Shown piece by piece: positions 22,824 through 34,814 of a DNA stretch of 64,000 nt. Numbering within the stretch: the first letter of the stretch is position 1; each line of letters opens with the position of its first letter. Under the pieces are notes generated by a model. The model was not told the DNA's origin. It saw nothing but the letters and a program-made list of their open reading frames with translations, and did no database searches. Source of the DNA: Loripinus fragilis (Eukaryota > Mollusca > Bivalvia > Lucinida > Lucinidae); assembly GCA_964019695.1 (NCBI GenBank), contig OZ026522.1, positions 22,932,477 through 22,996,476 of the forward strand, read 5' to 3'. Made by a program: the position numbers and the translations under genes.

Positions 22824-23794
22824 TGGTGGGGTAAATTTGTAAAGTCAAAACGTGCCATTTTGATAGTAAAAAAAAGAAAATGACGGGCTTCAATGCAGAT
22901 TCAAATACGATAACAGTGCCGGAAAACACTGAAAGCATTGAACAGGGTCTCAGTGCGAGAGATGCAACTTTTTAGAACCTGTCTTCGGGGTCTGTGAAAA
23001 CAAAGGCGCAGACCAGCCTGTGCATCCTCACAGTCCGATTAGCGCTTTTGTTATTCAATTCCTGAAAATATTGATATATGAACATGCTTCATACCAAATT
23101 CAACTATTCTAGCTAGTCTATGTAGCTGAGCAGACTGGTTTCGAATTGCTCGGTTTCTTCACGTCTCAACGCCCAATTATTATAAGTAAATAATAATGTG
23201 TCAGATTTGATTCTAGGCTGCGGGAGTGTGATAATTACCTTTTGTTTTGGCAATATTGGCCCAAAATTTCAAGTTCCCTGCGTAGCTACTTCCGCATTGT
23301 GTAGAGATTTGGCGCATATCCGGTATCTTATGCATATTTGCATTTTGGTCCCTTTAATCTATTCAATTCGTTTAATTCTGTTAATTTCCGCCGATCTAGA
23401 GTTTGTTGATACTAAATTGGGCATTTCTACTTTCGTTTTTTAACAAAATGGCTGTCTCATTTTTTGCGAAATGAAATGCAGAAATCTGATAATGACAGTG
23501 TGCAAACGTGCGCACAGAAACCTGAAACTACAGCTGTACCTCGTTTGGCCAGGTGACAGAAAAAAAATGAGTGCATCATGACTTTCCAAGACGATGAATG
23601 GCCTGGCACTAGTGGCAGGGAAGTGACCATTTCTGAGGAATATTAAATTGTCTTCTACCGACCATGGTCACATAAGGTATGTGCCATTTAGTTAATATAT
23701 CTATTTTCCAAAAATCTATCATTCTGGAGAAGAGGGTGCTCTTATTCCATTTGTTTATATTCAAATCAGATACCCCTCCCACTCTTCTCCATAC

Positions 23795-24160
23795 TCTGTC
23801 TTTTCCCAACACTTTTGAAGGCCAGGGTTAATGTGGTTGGGGGGTGAACAGAACAGGCCAGCGCCTAAGGACGACCCCTGCTCGATTTTTTTCTTAGGTG
23901 TGGACTTAGTTTTTTTAAGGGGTGCAGTTTTTTAAGGGGTGCAGGGTTGGTCGGCAGTTTAAGGGATTAAGGGGTGGTCGGCAGTGTTTTTTTTTTTAGA
24001 AAAACACCATTACCCATTTGATTTGTAGGTTGGCCTCCTTTTGGGAACACAAGGGCGGAGTTGGCACCTTCTGGAAAAATCCAAGAATCAACTCTGATGT
24101 GTTTAATTAGAATCAGGGCTCATTTTCCTGTCATGTAAGCTCTGTATGTATATAAACTCT
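23795..24160. other. G- and T-rich low-complexity DNA
   Basis: Repeated words such as ttaaggggtgcag and ggtcggcag occur at 23915-23995, followed by a T run. No gene. Confidence 0.45.
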
Positions 24161-24174
24161 TTGAATTCAGGCTG

Positions 24175-24300
24175 ATGACCACAAGAATAACATTATTTGG
24201 TGATAGCTATATTGAACATCTGGATAGTCACATAGATCAGTTTAATACCAACACATTAACAGTCAGCGATATTGGTTATCTGCTAATTAAATATAAGTTC
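24175..24300 (+). CDS. Possible SGNH-hydrolase-like exon fragment
   Basis: After a possible acceptor (ctctttgaattcag) the frame reads MTTRITLFGDSYIEHL. A hydrophobic strand followed by GDS is block I of SGNH/GDSL-type hydrolases, with the serine as nucleophile. Only this one block is visible, and the frame soon becomes hydrophobic and unconvincing. It could be a fragment of a transposon-borne SGNH domain or pure chance. No later block (N or the DxxH pair) was found nearby. Confidence 0.2.
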
Positions 24301-24404
24301 ATACTTGTTTATCTTTATTTTAACTGCTCCCATGGCAATTTCTATGATAATTTTTCAGAGATTAATGATAGGCCTCGTCGCGAAAAAATCTCTTCTGGTG
24401 TTTG

Positions 24405-24600
24405 CGAACAACAAAGGCGCAGACCAGCCTGCGCATTCACACAGTCTGATCAGCGCCTTTGTTATTCGTTTATAGGAAAGTGTCATGTGTAGACTTTCTA
24501 TAAGCGAAGTTTCAATTTGTAGCTGAGCAGGCTGGTTTGAATATCACTTTATCGGAAACCAAGAAGACAGGTTTTCTTGCGTCGAGGCCCAATTAGTATT
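24405..24600 (+). repeat. Dispersed repeat, second family copy
   Basis: The order acaaaggcgcagaccagcct, cacagtc-gat-agcgc, tttgttattc, tagctgagca-gctggttt and gcccaatta matches 19728-19905 and its duplicate at 23005-23185. Part of the same words appears inverted at 320-350. Confidence 0.6.
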
Positions 24601-25091
24601 TATTTATAACTTATTTAATCCTGTAAAAGACAAACCAATTAAAGAAGTTTAATATTGTGTGTCATTAGATTAAGGTTATGCTACAGAAGCTGTTGAGTCT
24701 GTGCCAATGTACAGCCTCGCACTTTCCTTTGCAGATCTTGTTTATTGTAAATGGGGTTCATAGATTAAGGTTATCCAAAAGAAGCTGTTGAGTCTGTGAC
24801 AATGTACAGCCTCGCACGTTCCTTCTAATAGTCTATTATAGATTATTTGGAACTTATCGCGTATCTGCACAACTATATATTGGGGCTACCGATCTGGCAA
24901 GACTGCTGAGTATGGGCACGATCGTCTGAGCCTTCGTTGCTCGCCTATTGCAAGCAAACGGCGAAGAGCATGATGAGGCGCATACCCTGTCAGCATCCCA
25001 TTACGGACCACTATTACCCCGCCAGCGAAACATCATCTTGATGGCGTTTTGCTGGCAGGCCAATAGTTGCCCGATTTTACACAATTACTGG
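24601..25091 (+). repeat. Local ~105-bp tandem doubling and unannotated DNA
   Basis: agattaaggttat...gaagctgttgagtctgtg and cagcctcgcac occur at 24667-24722 and 24772-24817. At 25020-25065 is a hairpin (ccgccagcgaaac / gttttgctggcagg) like that inside the ggatcc-family element at 9453. Confidence 0.55.
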
Positions 25092-25823
25092 TTTATGCTG
25101 GGGCCCAGACATTGTGGCTGAGTGAATGTTTTGCTTAACTGATTTGAAGGGACAAGGAACAAACAAAAGATTAACTTGGCTTAATTGTAACATTTATTAA
25201 TTACTCTCTTTATTCCCAATTCTTTGGCTAATGGAACCAGCTCAGTCATTGACCCGTGATTGTCCCAGTTCGACCTGTGCACCAGTGTAATTATAAATGG
25301 GCCGACACTGGCCACGCGGTGATAATGAACCAGGTTGGACGTCTTTCAGTATAGCTGCTTGGATAGTGTATCATAAGCTTGTGACATGATATTTGCTTTG
25401 AGTTTGAAGCCTCACTCAATGCAGATACCATGTTGATAATCATAAACAACTTGCGTTTACTGACGTAGAAATCCCTCCAGCCACTCAGCCAGTGTGAGTG
25501 ACTCCAGTCAGCCTGTGTGACTGGTCCCTGATCCTCCAGCCACTCAGCCAGTGTGAGTGACTCCAGTCAGCCTGTGTTACTGGTCCTTGGCCCTCCAGCC
25601 ACTCAGCCAGTGTGAGTGACTCCAGTCAGCCTGTGTGACTGGTCCTTGTTCCTCCAGCCACTCAGCCAGTGTGAGTGACTACAGTCAGCCAGTGTGACCG
25701 TAAGATAGTAAACGCAAGTTAGAAAGCAGCTAGTATGAAAGGATGACAGAAATTTTAGGCTGCTGTTGCCTAATAGTTGGGGATAATTTGATGAAATTTA
25801 GATGAATTTAAATGGAAATGCCC
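25092..25823 (+). repeat. Duplicated block A, copy 1
   Basis: These 732 bp from tttatgctggggcccag recur at 26631-27362 at a constant distance of 1539 bp, with no length change and only a few base differences. The right part holds the first 59-bp minisatellite. Confidence 0.9.
25474..25699 (+). repeat. 59-bp minisatellite, array 1
   Basis: There are nearly four units beginning cctccagccactcagccagt. The units differ in their last bases in a set order (ctgat, ttggc, ttgtt), and the final unit is degenerate (ctacagtcagcc). Each unit holds inverted pieces (cactcagcc / gtgagtgac, ccagtgtg / tgtgactgg) and could form small hairpins. Confidence 0.9.
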
Positions 25824-26226
25824 GCAGATACCATGTTGATAATCATTAACAACTTGCGTTTACTGACGTAGAAATCCCTCCAGCCACTCAGCCAGTGTGA
25901 GTGACTCCAGTCAGCCAGTGTGACTGGTCCCTGATCCTCCAGCCACTCAGCCAGTGTGAGTGACTCCAGTCAGCCTGTGTGACTGGTCCTTGGTCCTCCA
26001 GCCACTCAGCCAGTGTGAGTGACTCCAGTCAGCCTGTGTGACTGGTCCTTGTTCCTCCAGCCACTCAGCCAGTGTGAGTGACTACAGTCAGCCAGTGTGA
26101 CCGTAAGATAGTAAACGCAAGTTAGAAAGCAGCTAGTATGAAAGGATGACAGAAATTTTAGGCTGCTGTTGCCTAATAGTTGGGGATAATTTGATGAAAT
26201 TTAGATGAATTTAAATGGAAATGCTG
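25824..26226 (+). repeat. Duplicated block A, partial tandem copy 2
   Basis: The last 403 bp of block A (from gcagataccatgttgat) are repeated directly after copy 1. A minisatellite with the same unit order is at 25877-26102. Confidence 0.9.
25877..26102 (+). repeat. 59-bp minisatellite, array 2
   Basis: It has the same number and order of units as array 1. The first unit reads cagccagtgtgactgg where arrays 1 and 3 have cagcctgtgtgactgg, and the second lacks the tgttac variant. Confidence 0.9.
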
Positions 26227-26333
26227 AATTTAAGAGACATCTTTTAAAATGTTTATAAGGAATTATCAACTGAGCTGACTCCTTCTCTCTCCAGGTAGCT
26301 GATATAAAGGTGTTGTGGTGGGGTGGTTGGTGG

Positions 26334-26630
26334 ATAGCTTTTTGCACAGTGATGCTGTCTGTTCCGACACACAAACTACACTGAATGGCTTAGTCTGAAT
26401 TATCTTGATAGTACAACAGTTAAATCTGACATGTTTGCTTTCTATAAGATGCATCTAAATACCCTTTAAGTAGTATTTAGATACACACTTACATCTCTTC
26501 ATGTCAAAGATTACTAATAAAGATTAAGATATAAAGGATTAGCTAAAGATATTCATTTTGCTAAAAGAACAAGATCTGCAATGTCTTTCCCATCATAAAC
26601 AAAAATTTATCATAAATTATAAATTAACAT
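26334..26630 (+). repeat. Duplicated block B, copy 1
   Basis: These 297 bp from atagctttttgcacagtg to aaattaacat match 30343-30639 with no length change. The small minus-strand frame here is non-coding. Confidence 0.9.
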
Positions 26631-27362
26631 TTTATGCTGGGGCCCAGACATTGTGGCTGAGTGAATGTTTTGCTTAACTGATTTGAAGGGACAAGGAACA
26701 AACAAAAGATTAACTTGGCTTAATTGTAACATTTATTAATTACTCTCTTTATTCCCAATTCTTTGGCTAATGGAACCAGCTCAGTCATTGGCCCGTGATT
26801 GTCCCAGTTCGACCTGTGCACCAGTGTAATTATAAATGGGCCGACACTGGCCACGCGGTGATAATGAACCAGGTTGGACGTCTTTCAGTATTGCTGCTTG
26901 GATAGTGTATCATAAGCTTGTGACATGATATTTGCTTTGAGTTTGAAGCCTCACTCAATGCAGATACCATGTTGATAATCATTAACAACTTGCGTTTACT
27001 GACGTAGAAATCCCTCCAGCCACTCAGCCAGTGTGAGTGACTCCAGTCAGCCTGTGTGACTGGTCCCTGATCCTCCAGCCACTCAGCCAGTGTGAGTGAC
27101 TCCAGTCAGCCTGTGTTACTGGTCCTTGGCCCTCCAGCCACTCAGCCAGTGTGAGTGACTCCAGTCAGCCTGTGTGACTGGTCCTTGTTCCTCCAGCCAC
27201 TCAGCCAGTGTGAGTGACTACAGTAGGCCAGTGTGACCGTAAGATAGTAAACGCAAGTTAGAAAGCAGCTAGTATGAAAGGATGACAGAAATTTTAGGCT
27301 GCTGTTGCCTAATAGTTGGGGATAATTTGATGAAATTTAGATGAATTTAAATGGAAATGCCC
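26631..27362 (+). repeat. Duplicated block A, copy 3
   Basis: It matches 25092-25823 along its whole length and includes the third minisatellite (27013-27238). It follows block B directly, so 25092-26630 and the start of 26631-30639 look like tandem copies of a once-common unit. Confidence 0.9.
27013..27238 (+). repeat. 59-bp minisatellite, array 3
   Basis: The unit order is the same as in array 1, including the shared tgttac variant in unit two; the last unit reads ctacagtaggcc. Confidence 0.9.
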
Positions 27363-30342
27363 AAAAATGAAGGAAGGAATGTAATGTTATGACTGAATGA
27401 TCCCCAAGATTAGGGAATGATGTTTGAGTGGGTAGCCATCACAACAACCATCAACCACCTGGAGAATACTTAAAGTGTCTGAGTGTTCAAGTAAACAAAT
27501 CGTTAGCAAGTATTAACACATAGAATAATACACAATCTTTGAAAATGGCATAATCTAGATCAGCACTCTAGCTAGACTTTTGAGCAGGAAGGGATTAGTT
27601 TAAGTTGGATAAATACTAACTCAGTTTGCAAACATTTTTCATGTTTGCATAATAAGTTGTCTAATTATATTTATACTCTGAAAGCTAATTGTTATAATTA
27701 ATTAATAAATGAATTGGAGTGCCTGTCATGAATTCATTTGCATTTACATACTGGAAAAGTAAAAATAGGATTGATTATATAGGGTTTGAGTCAGCTCCTG
27801 TGCAGTAGAGGCACCTGATACCAACATGAGTATATATGCTCACGACTAGCTGGAGTACTTTTGATACACCTAATCTTCCGTATTACACTTCAGACATACA
27901 CTTATCACAGCCTGTTTTGACAGAAATGAATGTACAACTTTTTATCTTTAGTTGGCTGCCGATGTTTCAGTCAATTTGGTCATATCAGAATTTCAGCATG
28001 CTCTTGACCAAACTAAATTAGTACATATTTAGTCAGATTGTCCACAAATGACACAGATGCAGCACTGAAGTATTCAGACTTGGATAGTTTGTATAAAATA
28101 GAACTGTATGTAATCTTTAATCAGTGGTGTTAATCCAATGTATTGAAAGGACAAGTTATTCCAAGATATTTCTTTAATACTGAAACTGAATACCGTATCA
28201 GCCCTAAATAACCAGCCACATTACATCCTTATCAAATTTATCCACAATTTGAACAGATCTATTTTACGACTTGATGAGATGTTGAAAATCTTTTATTGGA
28301 GAGGCAGAAGTGTAGACCATGATCACACCACTGTATGATCTAGTTTTACACAATCCACTCAGATATATCTGGCTGAACATTTAGGGCAAATACGGTAACA
28401 CTGATATCACTGAAACGTTTCAAACAACATGTGATGTGCTCTGACATCAGGCAAGCCTGTGTAATTGGTCTGTGTATTGAACATTCCCAGAATTTTAGTC
28501 CATGGCTGAATCTGTATAGTCTTTGACTACCACCGGCACCAGAACTCTGCTATCTGATAGCTACAGCAATAGTTTGAAAGTTCCTGAACCATTTTGATAT
28601 CTGTAGGAACTGATACAAATATCCCTGCATTTTAGTCGAGGGAAACATGTCTCACACAAGGAAGATATCACATAATAAGTAATAATGTACATAGTGATGG
28701 AATCCTCTTCAAGTGTAAATGGGTTGCATTTTTGCAATAATTGAATACTTAAACACCTTTTGCAAACTCTGCACAAATGTTACACACTGTCATTTTTGGA
28801 CTGTTTCAACAAGTAGTATAAACTGTTTAGTCTCTGTTATAATAAGCACTACAAATTTCCCATTTGAATGTTAGGCTCAAATGTAAAGGACTGGAGATAT
28901 TTCCCTTTCTTGTTTAATGTATTGAAGGTATTGAGTCACTTCTTTTCAGTTTAATCTCAAATGATTTTTACAAACTGGTTATAGAATATACTGCTCAATG
29001 AAAACACTCAGTTTATTCCCTGTACAGTATCTTGGATTACTGGGTCCAAGACAGTTTTTGAGTTATCAAGTACTTTTATGGCTCACTAAGGCAGTCCGGT
29101 ATCAATAGTGCACCTGTAATCAAGACAGGATGACAGTTTCCTTTCCAACTTTACACAGAAGTATACAATGAAAGTATTTCAACCAGTCTAAGATGGCGCA
29201 TTTCATTCAAGAATAAATTTGTATTGGCAGTGAATACACTAGGGAGTCCTGGTACTTTTCTTGCTGATTGGGAAGACCATTCATATGTACCTGAAAATAT
29301 AGCTTCGAAACGCGTGCCCTGGAACGCGTGCAGAGAGTCTTGACATCATTCAATCATTCTAGATGGTTAATCAAAGATAATTCACCGCTTGATATTAGAT
29401 GTTATAAATAGAGCAGTAAGCATGACCTATTAGTACACAAAGATCAAATAAGTGAGCCAAACCATACATCTTATGGTAGACAATGCTTGCTAAGAACATG
29501 AATCCTTAGACACTTATCTAGGTTTATCGCACAATATATTTGACAGAAGATCCAATTAAAGCACAGACTTCTAAGCAAATTTTCAACAGAACTCACTAAT
29601 CAAAGCACCCAAATTGTGCACAGCAATTTAGAAACTTTTAGCCCAGTTTGGCAGAGAATAGTAGAAATTGCAAAACTGATATATTGGTGCTGGCTGGCAT
29701 GTTACCTTTATTTTGTGCATTAGTCTGCCAATGCTCCTGTAAGACCGGGTTACAGGTGAGCAGGTGTCCTGCCATTGGAGTCAGCAAAGAACATCCAAGA
29801 ATATAACAGGTTAGTCATACCAATAGCTTAAAGGCTTAATTGGAAGATAAGTACGAACTTAAAGGCAAATTGCCTGAACCTAATAGATGTATCAAGGCAA
29901 TGAAAAGAGCAAATGATCAGACTGAACAGACCAGTTTAAATGAGTATGATAACTTCTTTTGAGTTGCATGTGCAGTAAATTGAAATTTGATAGATCCAAA
30001 ACAATTCCTACTTAGGTCTTTTGAAATATCATTTAGAAAAGTCAAGACTCTACTGCAAACGTTCAGGGCCTGTGTTCAACTCTGAAAAATTTTGCGATCT
30101 CTCTATTTCTCTGTGTGACAGCTCATAGTTCAATAAAGAATGATGAGTTAGTCTCCTTGTTATAAGCACGGGATAGTTAGTGTTGCCTCTTTCACATTAC
30201 TCATATATCCATGTACTGAACACCACAGCAAATATCCATTGAAACAACACTAAATCCACCATGCATATGAAATGTCACGCAGTGTATCAAAGTTAATGAA
30301 ATACGATTGTTACTCCAAAATAGTAATTGTAATAAAATTGTA
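27363..30342. other. Unique AT-rich DNA between blocks A and B
   Basis: About 3 kb with no gene, RNA or repeat that I can support. It is missing from the left copy of the duplication, where a 403-bp repeat and ~107 bp stand in its place. Confidence 0.5.
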
Positions 30343-30639
30343 ATAGCTTTTTGCACAGTGATGCTGTCTGTTCCGACACACAAACTACACTGAATGGCTT
30401 AGTCTGAATTATCTTGATAGTACAACAGTTAAATCTGACATGTTTGCTTTCTATAAGATGCATCTAAATACCCTTTAAGTAGTATTTAGATACACACTTA
30501 CATCTCTTCATGTCAAAGATTACTAATAAAGATTAAGATATAAAGGATTAGCTAAAGATATTCATTTTGCTAAAAGAACAAGATCTGCAATGTCTTTCCC
30601 ATCATAAACAAAAATTTATCATAAATTATAAATTAACAT
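30343..30639 (+). repeat. Duplicated block B, copy 2
   Basis: Right-hand copy of 26334-26630, at a distance of 4009 bp. Beyond it the sequence is unique. Confidence 0.9.
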
Positions 30640-31093
30640 GTAGTATGCGGCTTCTCATCTGGGTTTCCACTGTATGCCTATGGGACGATAGGCCATAAAT
30701 TGGGCATAAAGAAATTGCTCTTACAGTTAGTGCCTATACCTTGTAACAATTAAGTTTAAATTGTTTTAGCGGAAATCTGGAAATTAACTGGTCATCAACC
30801 TGATCATGTCGCATGGCAAATATCAGTATACTTGAATACACATCGTTGGCGGGCGGATATCTCAACGCTGTTGATAACGGTAGCAGGATACACGCGAATT
30901 TTGCCGATATTTTCCGGCATATTGTGACTTAACTATTGTCCATAAATTATACAAAGCCCATATACCCATTACCCATCATGCCTCCACCTCTGCGACCGCA
31001 ATTTTGGCATATTTTAAGTGTTTTCCGGCGTTATCCAGCAGTTTCCTGCGTTTACCGGTCACTAAGTAGATTATGGTCTTTCTGGTAGCCCTG
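30640..31093. other. Unannotated DNA
   Basis: No coding or repeat structure could be supported. Confidence 0.4.

Positions 31094-31168
<75 letters not shown>
31094..31168. repeat. (TCTA)n microsatellite
   Basis: About 19 uninterrupted tetranucleotide units; likely to be variable in length. Confidence 0.95.
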
Positions 31169-31169
<1 letters not shown>

Positions 31170-31340
31170 AAAAGTAAACACTTATCATGTGTCAGAAAAA
31201 GCAAGTTTTCACCATTGCAATTCCAGCAAAAAAGTTTGAAAAATAACCCCAAAATGCACTGAGTTTTCTAATATATCATTTATCATGTAATTTATAGCCA
31301 AAATCATGAACTTTCAAAAGTAAATTTCTTCCTTGTGAGG

Positions 31341-31366
31341 GCCCCGCCAGCAAATGTTGGCGGGGC
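31341..31366. repeat. GC-rich hairpin at the edge of a tandem-array element
   Basis: gccccgcca and its exact inverse are separated by 8 bases, in an otherwise AT-rich region. A gtccgtcggtttgtccgtgg run follows. A hairpin beside an array of ~140-bp units suggests an element terminus. Confidence 0.6.
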
Positions 31367-31484
31367 TCAATTGTTTTCGCTTGTCCGTCGGTTTGTCCGT
31401 GGTTACTCTAACTCAGTCATTTTTTATCGGGGAAACAGGGAAAACTTTTGAAATATAAAATGCAATCTGTTGTAGTGGTGTGTA

Positions 31485-34105
31485 TACTTCTGGGGTTATT
31501 TTGTCTGAAGCAGTGTGAGGTTAAGTGTCCATAGTGTATAGGGTTTGTGTGTCCACATCAATTGTGGGGGCATTTTAGCAAGAACAACTTAAATTATATA
31601 ATCTAATGTCAAAGCACTGCATATTCTTGTGGGGTTATTTTGTCTATACATCTTGTGGGGTAGCAAGGAAATTTTAAAATACGCGAATTTAATCTGTCAA
31701 ACCACTGCATATACTTGCGGAGTTTTCTAAGAACTGTGGGGTTAAGAGTCAATGGTATATGGGGTTTATAGTATATGTCCATACGTGTTGTGGGATAGCA
31801 AACAAAACTTGAACTATACAGGTGTTTTGGTCCATTTTGATGACCGTTATTGGGTCATGTTCTCAATGGCAAAAAGTATGTTTCCCCAATTTAAATGAGA
31901 AAATTCTCAATTCAAGGAAGCAAAAAATTGATCTCCATTTTGTGACATCTTAACTGCATTGTGCCACAGCAAATTATATTTTTGCTTTTCAAATTTTGAA
32001 TGTTGTTTATAAGTAAACCAAATATTTGATTTTTTTTTTGTTTTATTTGATTATATTATAATAGGGTGTGTTTTTTCCTAATTTTGTGTACAACGGTGCG
32101 AAAATTTCCCCCTAAAATCCCAGAAAAAAACCTGCTATATAATCTAATGCAAAAGCACTGCATATACTTACGGGGTTATTTTGTCTAAGAACTGTGGGGT
32201 GAAGAGTCAATGGTATATGGGGTTTATATGACTATAGGAGTTGTGGGGTAGCAAAGAAAGCTTGAAACTATATAATTGTATGTTGAAGCACTGCAAATAT
32301 AATTAATACTTATGGGGTTATTTTGTCAAAGAACTGTGGGGTGAAGAGTCAATGGTATGTGGGGTTTATATGTCCACATGAGTTGTCAGGCAGCAAAGAA
32401 AGCTTGAAACTATAATATTCGCATGTTGAAGCACTGCATATGTAATTAATACTTATGGGGTTATTTTGTTTAAGAACTGTGGGGTGAAGAGTCAATGGTA
32501 TATGGGGTTTATATGTCCACATGAGTTGTCGGGCAGTAAAGAAAGCTTGAAACTATATAATCGTATGTTGAAGCACTGCATATATAATTAATACTCATGG
32601 GGTTATTTTGTCTAAGAACTGTGGGGTGAAGAGTCAATGGTATATGGGGTTAATATGTCCACATGAGTTGAAGGGTAGCAAAGAAAGCTTGAAACTATAT
32701 AATCGTATGTTGAAGCACTGCATATATAATTAATACTTATGTTGGTTTTTTAAGAACTGTGGGGTGAAGAGTCAATGGTATATGGGGTTAATATGTCCAT
32801 ATGAGTTGTGGGGAAGAAAAGAAAGCTTGAAACTATATAATCGTATGTTGAAGCACTGCATATATAATTAATACATATGGGGTTATTTTGTCTAAGAACT
32901 GTGGGGTGAAGAGTGAATGGTATATGGGGTTTATATGTCCACATGAGTTGTGGGGTAGCAAAGAAAGCTTGAAGCTATATAATCTTATGTTGAAGTCCTG
33001 CATATATAGTTAATATTTGTGGGGTTATTTTGTTTAAAAACTGTGGGATTAAGAGAGTCAATAATATAATTATGAGATTTAAATGCCCATATGTGTTTTG
33101 GGGTAGAAAGAAAAAGTTAAACTGCAATAATCTTTTGACAATGTTTTGCATAAACTTGCGGCGTCATTTTGTCTAAATAACTGTGGGGTAAGAGTCAATG
33201 GTATATGGGGTTTATATGTCCATATATGTTGTGGGGTAGCAAGGAAAACTTAAACTAATCTAATGTCATGCACTGCATATACCGGTACTTACGGGGTAAT
33301 TTTGTCTGAGAACTGTTGGGTGAAGAGTCAGTGGTATGTTGGATTTATATGTCCATATGTGTTGTGGGGTAGCAAAGAAAACTTGAAACTATATTATCGT
33401 ATGTTGAAGCACTGCATATATAATTAATACTTATTTGGATTAAGAGAGTCAATGGTATAATTATGAGATTTTAAATGTCAATATGTGTTGTGGGGTAGAA
33501 AGGAAAAGTTAAACTGCAATAATCTTTTGACAATGTTTTGCATAAACTTGTGGGGTTATTTTGTCTAAAGAACTGTGGGGTAAGAGGCAAAGGTATATTG
33601 GGTTTATATGTCCATATATGTTGTGGGGTAGCAAAGCAAACTTGAATCTATATATTCTCATGCTGAAGCACTGAATATACTTACGTTATTTTGTTTAAGA
33701 ACTGTGGGATTAAGAGAATCAATGGTATAATTATGGGATTTAAATTTCCATATGTGTTGTGGGGTAGAAAGGAAACTTTAAACTGCTATAATCTTATGAC
33801 AAAGCTTTACATAATCTTGCGGATTTATTTTGTCTAAAGAACTGTGGGGTTAAGAGTCAATGGTATATGGGGTTTATATGTCCATATGTGTTGTGGGGTT
33901 AGCAAGGAAAACTTAAAATAATGTCAAGCACTGCATATATCGGTACTTACGGGGTTATTTTGTCTAAGAACTGTGGGGTGAGGAGTCAATGGTATATGGG
34001 GTTTATATGTCCATATGTGTTGTTTGGGTACGTAGCAAGGAAAACATAAACTAAATAATCTAATGTTGAAGCACTGCATATACTTTGGAGGTTATTTTGT
34101 CACCG
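31485..34105 (+). repeat. ~140-bp tandem array, about 17 units
   Basis: Units start with ggggttattttgtctaagaa and contain ctgtggggtgaagagtcaat, ggtatatggggtttatatgt, ccatatg-gttgtggggtag, caaagaaa-cttgaaact and tgttgaagcactgcatat. Unit starts from 32169 onward fall every ~120-145 bp (32314, 32456, 32599, 32741, 32879, 33019...). Units in the middle are most alike, those at both ends most diverged. A non-repeat stretch lies at 31830-32130. Satellite-like and non-coding; the small frames in it are chance. Confidence 0.85.
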
Positions 34106-34429
34106 CATGGCCTCATGGATTAATCTATATTTTACTTTGGCTTATTTTGTCATGCAGGCTTTCAAGCGGGTCCTACTTTTTCCTACTGTTTTTGATTCAA
34201 TCTACTTTTTCTGAAAAATGCCATACTATACCTACTTTTTCTTTCTAAAGTGTCATTTGCGCGTTAAAATCCAGAAATTTTCCCTCACCCACTCCGAACG
34301 TGAGGATTTAATAAATTATCGAATTAATTTTTCAGGGAGCACACTGCAAAACATCTCATTTTTTTATGTTTAAACCCAAAAGTCTCTCTGTTTATCTTGA
34401 ACACAATCATGCAGACTGACAAACCCCAT

Positions 34430-34800
34430 ACACTATGATAGAACACTAGACCTGACAATGCTACGGACAAATAACCCCAAAGTATACAACGTGCTACTCC
34501 ACAACACTTCTGGGCATATAAACCCTTAACTATTGACTTAACCCCACAGCTCTTAGACTAAATAACCCCACAAGTATACACAGTGAAATCCTTGAAAACT
34601 TTGTGTATGCCATAGAGGCTGTATTTTATCTGGCATCTTCTAAAAGAGTGTTGTGAAGTTGAAATTAGTGTAAAGTTGGAACCCCATAACGGTTTTGATT
34701 GAGCTACCCCACAGAGTCCTCTCAGTCTGTATTTTTAATGCAAACCCCACATGATCAATTTCAACAATATAAGGCTAACCCCGCAGTGAATTTTGGTAAA
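34430..34800 (-). repeat. Inverted units of the same ~140-bp array
   Basis: taaccccacagctcttagac, ataaccccacaagtataca and cactattgactt-like blocks are the inverse of the unit blocks at 31485-34105, so the repeat family is also present here in the opposite orientation. At least one full and two partial units can be seen. Confidence 0.65.
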
Positions 34801-34814
34801 ATACCTCACAATGT

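Larger units (their letters stand above)
20519..23794 (+). repeat. Segmental tandem duplication, copy 2 (3276 bp)
   Basis: This is the second, shorter copy of 16101-20518. The missing segment is replaced at about 22515 by the five bases gtatt between gtgcat and tagtatg, the look of an end-joined deletion. The unit boundary has two to four bases of shared sequence (atac). Differences from copy 1 include tactggt for tattggt in the SINE, and tatgacgg for tatggcgg. Confidence 0.9.

Noticed and set aside
25474..27238. CRISPR-like arrays
   Set aside because: The 59-bp units are contiguous with no unique spacers; it is a minisatellite in a eukaryotic setting.
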